In this document: positions 14,609 to 22,519 of the stretch, in pieces
How the letters are laid out: each line of letters opens with the position of its first letter
Numbering within the stretch: the stretch's first letter is position 1
From: Amnibacterium flavum
GTDB lineage: Bacteria; Actinomycetota; Actinomycetes; Actinomycetales; Microbacteriaceae
DNA: 64,000 bases
Assembly (NCBI RefSeq): GCF_003097495.1
Contig: NZ_QEOP01000003.1
Coordinates: forward strand, 1-64,000
Direction of reading: 5' to 3'
Made by a program: the position numbers and the translations under genes
Notes under the pieces: generated by a model
What the model was told of the DNA's origin: nothing
Database searches by the model: none
What the model saw: the letters and a program-made list of their open reading frames with translations, nothing else

Positions 14609-14824
14609 ATGGACGACCTGCAGCCCGGGACCTACGAGCACTTCAAGGGCGCCCGGTACGAGGTGCTCCACCTGGCACGGCACAGCGAGACCGAGGAGGA
14701 GCTCGTCGTCTACCGTGCCCTCTACGGTGAGAGGGGCGTGTGGGTCAGGCCGCTCGCCATGTTCTCCGAGACCGTCGAGCACGACGGGCAGGTCATCCCC
14801 CGCTTCCGCCGGGTCAAGGGCTGA
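14609..14824 (+). CDS. DUF1653 domain protein
   Basis: A 71-residue soluble protein, [20 protein letters not shown] through FRRVKG, that is almost entirely one DUF1653 domain (G-x-Y-x-HFKG-x-Y-EVL, E[10 protein letters not shown], [10 protein letters not shown]). The family is widespread in bacteria, often beside aminoacyl-tRNA synthetase or housekeeping genes, and has no assigned function. An in-frame upstream ATG exists but would overlap pheS, so I prefer the ATG at 14609. It is divergent from pheS. Confidence 0.85.
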   Translation: MDDLQPGTYEHFKGARYEVLHLARHSETEEELVVYRALYGERGVWVRPLAMFSETVEHDGQVIPRFRRVKG

Positions 14825-14851
14825 GGCCCACCGCCCGGCTCGCGCCGTGCC

Positions 14852-14875
14852 GAGGCCTCCGCGCTGCGGGGCCTC
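14852..14875. terminator. Hairpin between DUF1653 and the anti-sigma gene
   Basis: GAGGCC-t-CCGC and GCGG-GGCCTC pair around a three-base loop. The hairpin lies between two convergent genes and touches the anti-sigma stop codon, so it may serve both strands. Confidence 0.45.
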
Positions 14876-15590
14876 AGGCGCCGACCGACGGGACCTCCGC
14901 GACGGCGATCTCGTCGCCGCCCTGATCCCTGATCACGACGGAGGCGACGTCCTCTCGGAGAACCGCTGCGTTCATCCGGCAGTCGATCTCGACTGCGGAG
15001 CCGAGGAAGGTCCCCGAGTCGTATTCGGCGCCGTCGCGGCCGACGAGGGTGACCGTGTAGCTCTCGCCCACCGCTGCGCCCGAGATGACCAGGTCGGTCT
15101 CGGTACCCCAGGTGTGCGCGACGAGGTCGCCCTCGACACCGACGCCCGAGGGCTCGCCGACGAATTCGACGTGCTCGACCGCACCCAAGGTGCCGGGAGG
15201 TCCCGTCGGACCGCTCGGCTCGGCTATCGGGATGAGAGTGCCGGCGACGACCCCGATGGCGACGCAGGCGGCGGCGCCCGCGATGAGCTGCCAGGCGCGT
15301 GGGCGTCGGCGGCTCGCGAGATCGATGACGGCGGGGGGCTCTGCTTCCGCACTCTCGTCGTCGGCGAGCGCCGCGATCCGATCGCGCAGCGAGGCCGATG
15401 GCGCGACCTCCGTCCAGGTGCCGATGTCCGTGGCGCGGTCGGCGACTCCCCCGAGCTGGGCCAGGTCGGTGTCGATCGTCGGGTCGGTCGCCCGGAGCGC
15501 ATCGAGCTCGACGGTCTCGTCGGGGGTGAGTTCGCCTGCGATGGCGGCGATGATCAGTTCGGCCCGCCGGTCCCGTGTCGGTTCAGCCAT
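14874..15590 (-). CDS. Anti-sigma factor, RskA-like
   Basis: A 238-residue single-pass membrane protein. The cytosolic N-terminal ~100 residues, starting MAEPTRDRRAELIIAAIAGELTP, form an anti-sigma domain. A transmembrane helix (AWQLIAGAAACVAIGVVAG, ~125-145) follows, and then an extracytoplasmic ~95-residue RskA-type domain. No HxxxCxxC zinc motif is visible, which fits the RskA class rather than ZAS domains. Its ATG overlaps the sigma gene by eight bases. It should hold the adjacent ECF sigma factor at the membrane until regulated proteolysis; that mechanism is family knowledge. Confidence 0.88.
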   Translation of the reverse strand: MAEPTRDRRAELIIAAIAGELTPDETVELDALRATDPTIDTDLAQLGGVADRATDIGTWTEVAPSASLRDRIAALADDESAEAEPPAVIDLASRRRPRAWQLIAGAAACVAIGVVAGTLIPIAEPSGPTGPPGTLGAVEHVEFVGEPSGVGVEGDLVAHTWGTETDLVISGAAVGESYTVTLVGRDGAEYDSGTFLGSAVEIDCRMNAAVLREDVASVVIRDQGGDEIAVAEVPSVGA

Positions 15591-16131
15591 TGCGGCTCTC
15601 CAATCCGTCGAGGTGGGTGCGCAGGGCACGGAGCGCGTAGAAGGCTCGTGTGCGCAAGGTGGCCACCGGAACACCGAAGCGTTCCGAGGCTGCCTGGTAG
15701 GTGAGCCCCTCGAGATGCACGGCGATGACGATCGAGCGGTGCTCCTCGGTCAGCACGGCGAGCGCCTCGGCGAGTTCGAGCCGGTCCAGTGGATCGGCGG
15801 CCACCGCTGCGATCCCTTCGACGAGCCCGTCCGCCGTCTCGGGCACCGTCCGCGCTCGCGCCCGGAGCGCATCGATCACGACTCGGCGGGCGATCCCGAA
15901 CAGCCAGGTCCGCTCGCTGCCGCGCTCGGCGTCGAAGGTGTCGCGCGACCGCCAGGCTCGAAGGAACGTCTCCTGCACGCAGTCCTCTGCAAGGGCGTGA
16001 TCGCGCAGCGCGTTGACCGCGAACCCGAGGAGGGCGGATCCGTGCTCGTCGAACGAGCTCGCGGCGTCGAAGTCGCGTCGTTGCACGGGTGGCATCCTCC
16101 GTCCAGGCGATGTCACGGTCACCACGGTCAT
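15583..16131 (-). CDS. ECF sigma factor, SigK/SigL-like
   Basis: A 182-residue extracytoplasmic-function sigma factor. Region 2 is at about residues 22-95 (ALAEDCVQETFLRAWR, then RTWLFGIARRVVIDALR). Region 4 is at about 125-175 (LTEEHRSIVIAVHLEGLTYQ and VPVATLRTRAFYALRALR). ATG at 16131 has a GGGAG site seven bases upstream. The pairing with an RskA-like anti-sigma suggests the SigK/SigL branch. A promoter-like sequence 52 bases upstream matches one in front of the divergent CHRD gene, so this factor probably drives both. Confidence 0.92.
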   Translation of the reverse strand: MTVVTVTSPGRRMPPVQRRDFDAASSFDEHGSALLGFAVNALRDHALAEDCVQETFLRAWRSRDTFDAERGSERTWLFGIARRVVIDALRARARTVPETADGLVEGIAAVAADPLDRLELAEALAVLTEEHRSIVIAVHLEGLTYQAASERFGVPVATLRTRAFYALRALRTHLDGLESRNG

Positions 16132-16182
16132 CCGTTCTCCCGCCCGAGCCTAGGTGAGCCGCCGGTCGACGGTCCCCTCCGA

Positions 16183-16215
16183 CAGGTAGTACGCACGGAA
16201 GGCTCCCCGCGTTCA
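16183..16215 (-). promoter_or_regulatory. ECF-type promoter for the sigma/anti-sigma operon
   Basis: On the minus strand TGAACG (16210-16215), a 16-base spacer and CGTACTACCTG (16183-16193) form a -35/-10 pair of the TGAAC...CGT type used by many actinobacterial ECF factors. The expected start site leaves a leader of about 45 bases before the sigma ATG at 16131. Confidence 0.65.
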
Positions 16216-16260
16216 TCCGAGGACCGAATTCATCTCGAACCCGTGTATCCGCCGTATGCG

Positions 16261-16293
16261 TGAACGGTCCGCCGCTCCGACTCGTAGTACCTG
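16261..16293 (+). promoter_or_regulatory. ECF-type promoter for the CHRD-sortase operon
   Basis: TGAACG (16261-16266), a 16-base spacer and CGTAGTACCTG (16283-16293). Compared with the divergent promoter at 16183-16215, the -35, spacer length and 10 of 11 bases in the -10 region are identical. It lies about 45 bases before the CHRD start codon, the same distance as in the other direction. Confidence 0.65.
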
Positions 16294-16338
16294 GTGAGCG
16301 CCCCGACCGGTGCGCGTGACCTTCCGGAAGGCAGATCG

Positions 16339-17064
16339 ATGAACAGACTCCCCCGCAGCATCACCGTCGGCGGCGTGGCCGCCGCAGCTCTCGTCCTCGT
16401 CGCGGCGGTTCCCGCTCACGCCGAGACCGAGGTGGCCGAACCCGACAGCTTCACGAGTGCCTTCACCGTGATGGCGACACCCGATCAGGTCATCAACAAC
16501 GACGGGGTGGCGGCTCCGGGACAGCCCGGCGCGGCCGGGCAGTTCAACTTCCGGATCAACTCAGACCTCGAGATCATCTGCTACGACATCACCCTCACCG
16601 GGGTGACCGGCGACTACCAGAGCCCCGCGAAGACGGCGACGCACATCCACGAGGCCGTCGCCGGGGCCGCCGGTCCGCCGCGCATCGCATTCCCCAACCC
16701 GACGCCGGTCGGTGACGGCCCCCGCACGAGCAGCGGATGCCTGCAGGGACCCTTCACCACGGGCGTGATGTCCGCTGCGGGAGCCGACACGGGAACCGGC
16801 TTCACCCTCGCCCAGATCGAGGCGAACCCGTCCGGCTTCACCGGCGACTCGCACACCGTCGACTTCGCTGCGGGTGTCGTGCGGGGACAGCTGTCCCAGG
16901 TGCCCGTCGGCGGGATCAGCACCGGCGGTGGCGGCGCGAGCACGGTAGCCGCCGCCCCCGAAGGTGACTCGGGCCTCGCGATGGGTGCGATCGGACTCGC
17001 CGCCGCGACAGCGCTCGGCACCGCCGGTTACCTCGTCACCCGCCGCCGGGCGCAGCGCAGTTGA
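16339..17064 (+). CDS. Secreted CHRD-domain protein with C-terminal membrane anchor
   Basis: A 241-residue exported protein. It has a signal peptide at residues ~1-28 ending AHA, a CHRD (chordin-like) domain at ~38-190 with ICYDITLTGV, THIHEAVAG and VRGQLSQVP, and two cysteines (in ICYD and SGCLQG) that may pair. The C-terminal tail is Gly/Ala/Ser-rich, then a hydrophobic helix and RRRAQRS, the layout of a cell-wall sorting signal. No LPXTG motif is visible before the helix. Ribosome site GGAAGG precedes the ATG. The stop overlaps the sortase start, and the promoter matches that of the ECF factor. Confidence 0.85.
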   Translation: MNRLPRSITVGGVAAAALVLVAAVPAHAETEVAEPDSFTSAFTVMATPDQVINNDGVAAPGQPGAAGQFNFRINSDLEIICYDITLTGVTGDYQSPAKTATHIHEAVAGAAGPPRIAFPNPTPVGDGPRTSSGCLQGPFTTGVMSAAGADTGTGFTLAQIEANPSGFTGDSHTVDFAAGVVRGQLSQVPVGGISTGGGGASTVAAAPEGDSGLAMGAIGLAAATALGTAGYLVTRRRAQRS

Positions 17065-17777
17065 GCCGTTCCTCCGGAGCCTCGGCGGGCGTGCGGGCGG
17101 ATGCCCCGCGCGCCCGTCGAGGCGGCGAGCGGCCCGGCCCCCCGCGTGCGGCGCGCATGATCGCCGCCGCGGGCATGCTGGGCCTCGTCGCCGCGCTGGT
17201 CGGGTGCGCGCCTGCCGAATCCGCTGCCGACACCGCGCCTCGGCCCGAGCGATCGACCACCGCTCCGGCCCCGGCCTCACCCGAGCCGACGGTCGACCCG
17301 GCCCCGGCGGAGCCGGTCGCCGCCCCGCTCGGCGAGGGCGTCGAACCCGCGGCGATAAGGATCGCGGCCATCGATCTCGACGAGCCGCTCATCGACCTCG
17401 GCATCAAGTCCGACGGGTCGATGTACGTTCCCGCCGAATGGAATGACGTCGGCTGGTTCACCGGAGGCGGCAGACCGGGCGGGCGGGGACCCACCGTCAT
17501 CGCGGGACACGTCGACTCGGTCAGCGAACCCGCCGTCTTCTATCGCCTCGCGGAACTCGTTCCGGGTGACACCGTCGAGGTCACCGATGTCAACGGCGCC
17601 GTCACGACATACGCCGTGTCGGAGGTGACGGACTTCCCGAAGGCGCAGTTCCCGACGGGTCGTGTCTTCGGGGCCCTGCCGACCGATGAGCTGCGTCTCA
17701 TCACCTGCGGCGGATTCTTCGATCCGTCCGCGGCGAGCTACGTCGACAACACGGTCGTCTTCGCCGTGCGCGTCTGA
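17061..17777 (+). CDS. Class F (actinobacterial) sortase
   Basis: Cysteine transpeptidase fold, 238 residues counted from TTG at 17061, which overlaps the CHRD stop as TTGA. Catalytic residues are visible: His150 in AGHVDS, Cys216 in LITCGG and Arg237 near the C-terminus (FAVR). An N-terminal hydrophobic segment ends LVGCAPAE, a plausible lipobox. If translation instead starts at the ATG at 17157 the protein would be a short-leader lipoprotein. A Pro/Ala-rich linker (~55-92) precedes the domain. It probably anchors the upstream CHRD protein. The activity is inferred from the family. Confidence 0.85.
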   Translation: MSRSSGASAGVRADAPRARRGGERPGPPRAARMIAAAGMLGLVAALVGCAPAESAADTAPRPERSTTAPAPASPEPTVDPAPAEPVAAPLGEGVEPAAIRIAAIDLDEPLIDLGIKSDGSMYVPAEWNDVGWFTGGGRPGGRGPTVIAGHVDSVSEPAVFYRLAELVPGDTVEVTDVNGAVTTYAVSEVTDFPKAQFPTGRVFGALPTDELRLITCGGFFDPSAASYVDNTVVFAVRV

Positions 17778-17801
17778 GACGGGCAGCCCAGGACGGTGCC
17801 G

Positions 17802-18602
17802 TCAGCCTCGCTGGGCGAACGCGCTCTCGTACAGGCACACCGACGCGGCGGTGGCGAGGTTGAGGGACTCGGCGCGGCCGAAGATCGGGACCGCGACGAT
17901 GTCGTCGACCCGCTCGAGGTCCTCGTCCTCCAGGCCGCGGGCCTCGTTGCCGAACACCCATGCCGTCGGTTCGGTCAGAGCTCCGGAGTCGCGGAACTCG
18001 AGCAGCGATCCACCCTTCACGTCGGCGGCGACTGTGCGCAGTCCGGCGCCCCGAGCGCGGACGAGCACGTCGGAGAGCGTCGCGCCCACGGCGACGGGTA
18101 GGTGGAAGAGCGAGCCAGTGGTCGCACGAACGACCTTCGGGTTGTAGAGGTCGACGGCCCGGCCGCTCAGCACGACGGCGTCGGCGCCGGCCGAATCGGC
18201 GGCGCGGATGATGGTGCCGAGGTTGCCGGGGTCCCGAACCTCTTCGAGGACGGCGACGAGCTTCGGCGATCCGGCGAAGATGTCGCGGATGGATGTGGGG
18301 AACTGGCGGCAGACGGCGATGAATCCCTGCGGGGTCACGGTGTCGGCCATGCTGTCGAGCACGTCCTCGGTGACGAACTCGACCTCGATGTCGTTGTCCT
18401 CGGCTCGCGCCATGATGTGGGGGTATCGCTCCACCGCGGTGGGGGTACCGAAGAGCTCGACGATCAGCTCCGGCCGCCAGGTCAGCGCCTCTCCCACGGA
18501 CTGCGGGCCCTCGAGCAGGAAGTTGCCGGTCTCGGACCGCACGTTCTTGCCTGCGAGTCGGGCGATGGCACGGACGCGCGGCGCGCGGGGGTTCTCGAGC
18601 AT
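17802..18602 (-). CDS. TrmH/SpoU-family RNA 2'-O-methyltransferase
   Basis: SPOUT methyltransferase of 266 residues, acting on rRNA or tRNA. The N-terminal substrate-binding domain (residues ~1-95) includes FLLEGPQSV. The C-terminal knotted domain has motif 1 (LEEVRDPGNLGTIIR), motif 2 (VFGNEARGL) and motif 3 (SLNLATAASVCLYE). I prefer ATG at 18602 over a TTG two codons earlier. The gene lies between rplT and pheST in many actinobacteria. The exact RNA target cannot be assigned from sequence. Confidence 0.9.
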   Translation of the reverse strand: MLENPRAPRVRAIARLAGKNVRSETGNFLLEGPQSVGEALTWRPELIVELFGTPTAVERYPHIMARAEDNDIEVEFVTEDVLDSMADTVTPQGFIAVCRQFPTSIRDIFAGSPKLVAVLEEVRDPGNLGTIIRAADSAGADAVVLSGRAVDLYNPKVVRATTGSLFHLPVAVGATLSDVLVRARGAGLRTVAADVKGGSLLEFRDSGALTEPTAWVFGNEARGLEDEDLERVDDIVAVPIFGRAESLNLATAASVCLYESAFAQRG

Positions 18603-18624
18603 CCGCAAAGCCTACTTAACGTAC

Positions 18625-18677
18625 GAAGTGCCCGGCCGGGCATCGTCCTGGAGAGGACGTGCCGGACCGGGCACTTC
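18625..18677 (-). terminator. Terminator of the infC-rpmI-rplT operon
   Basis: GAAGTGCCCGG and CCGGGCACTTC form an 11-pair perfect outer stem, with smaller internal pairings between the arms. It starts about 18 bases past the rplT stop. Confidence 0.7.
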
Positions 18678-18694
18678 GAATGCGGTGCTGAGGC

Positions 18695-19078
18695 TCAGGC
18701 GACCTTGGGCGCCGAGGTGTCCTCGGGGAGCGCGGCCTTCGCGGTGGCGACGAGCGCGGCGAAGGTCGCGGGCTCGTTGACGGCCAGCTCGGCCAGGATG
18801 CGACGGTCGACCTCGACACCCGCGAGGCCGAGGCCCTGGATGAAGCGGTTGTAGGTCAGGCCCTGAGCACGCGACGCGGCGTTGATGCGCTGGATCCAGA
18901 GGCGACGGAAGTCGCCCTTGCGTGCACGACGGTCACGGTACGCGTAGACGAGGGAGTGGGTGACCTGCTCCTTGGCCTTGCGGTAGAGGCGCGAACGCTG
19001 TCCGCGGTAGCCCTCGGCGCGTTCGAGGATGACGCGACGCTTCTTGTGGGCGTTGACGGCCCGCTTCACTCTTGCCAT
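18695..19078 (-). CDS. rplT: 50S ribosomal protein L20
   Basis: Basic protein of 127 residues opening [18 protein letters not shown], with the L20 signature [15 protein letters not shown]. It binds 23S rRNA early in large-subunit assembly. It is the last gene of infC-rpmI-rplT, 31 bases after rpmI and followed by a strong hairpin. A short Ala/Pro tail extends beyond the compact core. Confidence 0.98.
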   Translation of the reverse strand: MARVKRAVNAHKKRRVILERAEGYRGQRSRLYRKAKEQVTHSLVYAYRDRRARKGDFRRLWIQRINAASRAQGLTYNRFIQGLGLAGVEVDRRILAELAVNEPATFAALVATAKAALPEDTSAPKVA

Positions 19079-19109
19079 GTCTGTTCTTCCTTTACGTTTT
19101 CGTCTCGGG

Positions 19110-19304
19110 CTACAGGCCGAGGAGCTTCTTGGCGACCTTGGCGTCTGCCGGGGCGAGAACCTGGTCCTGGTTGAGACGGCGAGTGCGCTTGCTGGCCTTG
19201 CTCTCGAGGTTGTGGCGCATGCCGGCCTGCTGCTTCATGATCTTGCCGGAACCGGTCACCTTGAAACGCTTCTTGGCACCCGAGTGGGTCTTCTGCTTGG
19301 GCAT
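19110..19304 (-). CDS. rpmI: 50S ribosomal protein L35
   Basis: A 64-residue basic protein, [18 protein letters not shown] onward, with the usual family length. Its ATG shares one base with the infC stop (TAATG), so translation is likely coupled to infC. Confidence 0.97.
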   Translation of the reverse strand: MPKQKTHSGAKKRFKVTGSGKIMKQQAGMRHNLESKASKRTRRLNQDQVLAPADAKVAKKLLGL

Positions 19305-19954
19305 TAGTTCTCCTTGGTCGTCGCGGATGCCGGTTCGGTGGCTCCGGTGGTCTCTGCGGGCTCCGCCGGAGCGGCACCCTCTTCGCCCTTGCTGCTGCTC
19401 GCGCGCTGGCGGGCTTGGGCCTGGGCTTCGGCCTTGGCGTCGGCCTTGTTCTTGAGCGGCCCGATGATCATCACCATGTTGCGGCCGTCGATGGTCGGGG
19501 TGGACTCGACGGTTCCGAACTCGCTGACGTCTTCGGCGAAGCGCTGCAGCAGTCGGACACCCTGCTCGGGCCTCGACTGCTCGCGGCCGCGGAAGAGGAT
19601 CATCGCCTTGACCTTGTCGCCGGCCTTGAGGAACCCTTCAGCGCGCTTGCGCTTGGTCTCGTAGTCGTGCGTATCGATCTTCAGACGGAAACGAACCTCT
19701 TTGAGGATCGTGTTCGTCTGGTTGCGACGGGCTTCTTTCGCCTTCTGAGCCGTCTCGTACTTGAACTTCCCGTAGTCCATGATCTTGGCGACCGGCGGCC
19801 GTGAATTGGGCGCCACCTCGACGAGGTCGAGGTCTGCCTCTCGTGCGAGGCGGAGCGCGACGTCGATGGATACGACGCCGACCTGCTCGCCGGCGGGGCC
19901 GACGAGACGGACTTCCGGTACACGGATGCGGTCGTTGGTACGGGGATCGCTGAT
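19304..19954 (-). CDS. infC: Translation initiation factor IF-3, probable ATC start
   Basis: IF-3 binds the 30S subunit and rejects non-standard start codons. The mature frame [19 protein letters not shown] gives 216 residues: N-domain (~1-75), helical linker, C-domain (~85-175), and an acidic Ala/Glu-rich tail of ~40 residues that is longer than in E. coli. The best ribosome site, AAGGAG (19961-19966), sits six bases before an ATC codon, whereas the in-frame GTG at 19969 lies upstream of that site and has none of its own. I therefore place the start at ATC. E. coli infC uses ATT for self-regulation, so a similar control is likely. Confidence 0.9.
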   Translation of the reverse strand: MSDPRTNDRIRVPEVRLVGPAGEQVGVVSIDVALRLAREADLDLVEVAPNSRPPVAKIMDYGKFKYETAQKAKEARRNQTNTILKEVRFRLKIDTHDYETKRKRAEGFLKAGDKVKAMILFRGREQSRPEQGVRLLQRFAEDVSEFGTVESTPTIDGRNMVMIIGPLKNKADAKAEAQAQARQRASSSKGEEGAAPAEPAETTGATEPASATTKEN

Positions 19955-19969
19955 GCGTTGCTCCTTCAC

Positions 19970-20291
19970 TCGTTGTCTAGATCGAGGAAGTGGGGCACGC
20001 CTCCGACGCATTGGACACGTCGGGCTCCCCCAGACCGTCTGCGATCCTCATGGCCCCGCTCGGTCCGGAACGGACCAGCTGGACCCTCAGACCGCCAGAG
20101 CCCTGTCGGGCCCGCACGGTGGGGTGCCATCGACCCGGTAACCTATGAAAACGGTCAAGCGCGGGTGGGAGTTGAACTCCACTTTCCTGTGTCACCGGCA
20201 CTCCTCGGAGAGGAACAGTCGGCGACAACCCGCAATGTTAGCAGAGGCCGGGCGCGAATCGAAGGGCCAAGCCCTTCGGGAGGGATCTGAC
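19970..20291. other. Divergent intergenic region between infC and DUF1844
   Basis: About 320 bases without a convincing gene. It must hold the promoter and leader of infC on the minus strand and a promoter for the DUF1844 gene on the plus strand, but no clear -35/-10 pair stood out. The only distinct element is a palindrome, GTGGGAGTTGAACTCCAC, at 20165-20182. It superficially resembles a tRNA T-arm, but no cloverleaf can be built around it. Confidence 0.5.
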
Positions 20292-20693
20292 ATGAGCGAC
20301 GACGCTGCGGCAACCGGAGATCCGAACGGTGATACGCGCTTCGGACCCGACTACGAGGGCGACTACGTCCGCGACATCGGAGAGGTCCCGGCCGTCGAGG
20401 TCATCAACACGGTGGCCGTCCACCTGTTGAGCGCCGCCGCCGTGCAGTGCGGCCTGGGAGTGGATGATGCGGGCAACCCGTCGACGACTCCGACGGACCT
20501 CGACGAGGCGCGCAAGCTCATCGACGCGCTCGCGGGCCTGGTCACCGCCAGCGCCCCGTACCTCGGCGACCATCACGCCCGCGCACTCCGCGACGGCCTG
20601 CGCTCCGTGCAGCTCGCGTTCCGCGAGGCGTCCCCGTACCCCGACCCGATCGGCAAGGGTCCGGGCGAGAAGTGGACCGGCCCGGTCAACTGA
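20292..20693 (+). CDS. DUF1844 family protein
   Basis: A 133-residue protein with a short acidic N-terminus and then the DUF1844 core: IGEVPAVEVINTVAVHLLSAAAVQ...LDEARKLIDALAGL. The core is largely helical and contains a conserved HLL segment. It ends in a Pro/Gly-rich tail. The ATG at 20292 follows an AGGGA site. Many actinobacteria keep this gene next to infC, which suggests a translation- or ribosome-related role, but function is unknown. Confidence 0.85.
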   Translation: MSDDAAATGDPNGDTRFGPDYEGDYVRDIGEVPAVEVINTVAVHLLSAAAVQCGLGVDDAGNPSTTPTDLDEARKLIDALAGLVTASAPYLGDHHARALRDGLRSVQLAFREASPYPDPIGKGPGEKWTGPVN

Positions 20694-20731
20694 CCTCGCG
20701 GCCCGCCACCTGTACGAACCAGGACCGGGTT

Positions 20732-20870
20732 CGTGGATCAGGAGATTGCGCACCGCGCGGCGGGCTTCGATCGCACCGTTCAGGAGATCCACGCGGATCA
20801 GGACGAATTCCACGCGGATCAGGATGGATCGCGAAAATCTGCTGATCCGCGCAGACACTCCTGATCCGTG
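20732..20870. repeat. Cluster of GGATCAG repeats between convergent genes
   Basis: Five copies of a GGATCAG-centred word lie in 139 bases. Three are on the plus strand (CGTGGATCAGGA at 20732-20743; CCACGCGGATCAGGA at 20789-20803 and again at 20810-20824) and two on the minus strand (around 20841-20851 and 20859-20870). CGCGGATCAG and CTGATCCGCG form a 10-pair perfect stem. The cluster sits between the DUF1844 and SseB-like stops and could be a bidirectional terminator or a small repeat family. Confidence 0.7.
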
Positions 20871-20895
20871 CAACCGTCTTCGGAGCACGCCGGGC

Positions 20896-21654
20896 TCAGG
20901 ACAGCGAGACCTGCAGCGAGTCGACGCGGTCGGCGATCGTCGGGTCGCCTCCCCAGCGCTCGGAGAGTCGCGCGAGCAGGGCGTCGACGCCGGCGCGATC
21001 GAGTCCAGGAGTCAGCTGCAGCCGAACCTTGAGCTCGGCGCCGCGCAGTCGCGCCTCGGGATCGCCCGGAACCAGGTCGACGGCGGTCACCTCGGCCTCG
21101 GTGAGGGTCGTGGCCGCGAACGCCGAAATCACATCGGGGTCGCCCCAGGGCTGGCGCCAGGCATCCCCCGTCGCGAGCGAGCGGACCGCGGTGCGGCGCA
21201 GCGCGAACTCCGTGGGCGACAGCGGATCGAGGATCACGAGATCCGTTCCCTCGGACGCGGCGGCCAGCGCGACACGCTCAGCCTCGACCGGCACCGGACG
21301 CGCCTTCGGATTCCACTGCGACAGCGCGGTCACCGAGGTGAAGGCAGGGAGCACTGCCCTGCCGTCAGGCCCGGAGACGGTGACGATCGCGAGGTCGGCG
21401 CTCTTATCGACGAGCACTCCGTGCGGGCCCGGGACCGCTTCGCCGAGCATCGCGAGCATCGGCACCAGAAGGCGGGATCCTCGGAGCGCCTCGACGACCT
21501 CGATCTCGGACACCTCGCCCGAGCGGAACCTGCGGATCGCCTCGACCAGGCGCTCGGGCGCCGAACCGTCGTCACCCGCGTACGGCGTCGGCTCGAAATG
21601 CCGACCCTCCCACGGCTGACCTGCGGAGTCGGAGCGGCGGTCGTGCTCTGTCAC
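20896..21654 (-). CDS. SseB-like protein
   Basis: A 252-residue soluble protein. Residues ~35-150 match the SseB N-terminal domain (RLVEAIRRFRSGEVSEIEVVEAL, LLVPMLA, LPAFTSVTALSQW). Residues ~165-252 match the SseB C-terminal region. Despite the family name, no link to type III secretion is implied. The GTG at 21654 lies ten bases after the priA stop. The family frequently accompanies hisA/priA in actinobacteria. Function unknown. Confidence 0.82.
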   Translation of the reverse strand: MTEHDRRSDSAGQPWEGRHFEPTPYAGDDGSAPERLVEAIRRFRSGEVSEIEVVEALRGSRLLVPMLAMLGEAVPGPHGVLVDKSADLAIVTVSGPDGRAVLPAFTSVTALSQWNPKARPVPVEAERVALAAASEGTDLVILDPLSPTEFALRRTAVRSLATGDAWRQPWGDPDVISAFAATTLTEAEVTAVDLVPGDPEARLRGAELKVRLQLTPGLDRAGVDALLARLSERWGGDPTIADRVDSLQVSLS

Positions 21655-21664
21655 GCCCGGGCGC

Positions 21665-22411
21665 TCATCGTCCGGCGACGTCGAGAGCCTCGGCCAGCGT
21701 GAAGTTGCCCGCGTACAGGGCCTTGCCGACGATGGCGCCCTCGAGGCCCTGCGGGACCAGCTCGCGGAGCGCGGCGATGTCATCGAGGCTCGACACCCCG
21801 CCGGACGCGATCACCGGCCGCTCGGTGCGGTCCATGATCTGCTGCAGCAGTTCGATGTTCGGTCCGCGGAGCGTGCCGTCCTTGGTCACGTCCGTGACGA
21901 CGTAGCGCGCGCAGCCTGCGTCCTCGAGGCGGTCGAGCACCGCCCACAGGTCGCCGCCCTCCTGGGTCCAGCCGCGCGCTGCAAGGGTGGTGCCGCGAAC
22001 GTCGAGCCCGACCGCGACCGCTTCGCCGTACTGGGCGATCACATTCGCCGCCCATTCAGGATTCTCGAGAGCCGCGGTGCCGAGGTTGATGCGCTTCGCA
22101 CCCGATTCGAGCGCGGCCTCGAGTGACGCGTCGTCGCGGATGCCGCCGGACAGCTCCACGCTCACACCGCGCGATGCGCGGATGACGCGACGCAGCACGC
22201 CGGTGTTGTTGCCGCGGCCGAAAGCGGCATCGAGATCGACGAGGTGGACCCACTCGGCGCCCTGACGCACCCAGTCCGCTGCGGCATCGACCGGATCGCC
22301 GTAGTTGGTCTCGGATCCGAGTGCGCCCTGGACGAGACGCACGGCCTTGCCGTCCGCGACATCGACGGCGGGAAGCAGCGTGAGCTTCGGGGTCTTCATG
22401 AACTCGCTCAT
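21665..22411 (-). CDS. priA: Phosphoribosyl isomerase (HisA/PriA type)
   Basis: TIM-barrel isomerase of 248 residues for ProFAR isomerisation in histidine synthesis. In actinobacteria lacking trpF the same protein (PriA) also serves tryptophan synthesis; that dual role is family knowledge. Visible are [18 protein letters not shown] with the N-terminal catalytic Asp, [25 protein letters not shown] with the second catalytic Asp, and [12 protein letters not shown] chose the ATG at 22411 (MSEFMKTPK). The ATG four codons later is nearly as good. Confidence 0.93.
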   Translation of the reverse strand: MSEFMKTPKLTLLPAVDVADGKAVRLVQGALGSETNYGDPVDAAADWVRQGAEWVHLVDLDAAFGRGNNTGVLRRVIRASRGVSVELSGGIRDDASLEAALESGAKRINLGTAALENPEWAANVIAQYGEAVAVGLDVRGTTLAARGWTQEGGDLWAVLDRLEDAGCARYVVTDVTKDGTLRGPNIELLQQIMDRTERPVIASGGVSSLDDIAALRELVPQGLEGAIVGKALYAGNFTLAEALDVAGR

Positions 22412-22519
22412 GCGGTGATGACGTTCCTCGGTTCGGGTGGCGGTGGAGATCGGCAGGGCCGGTGTCGGCAAAGCGGGAACGAGCTTAGCCCGCAGTGCGG
22501 AACCGAGCCGAACCGCTCG

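Noticed and set aside
20165-20182. Palindrome GTGGGAGTTGAACTCCAC as a tRNA T-arm
   Set aside because: No acceptor, D or anticodon arms can be formed around it, so it is not a tRNA gene; kept only as a feature of the infC spacer.
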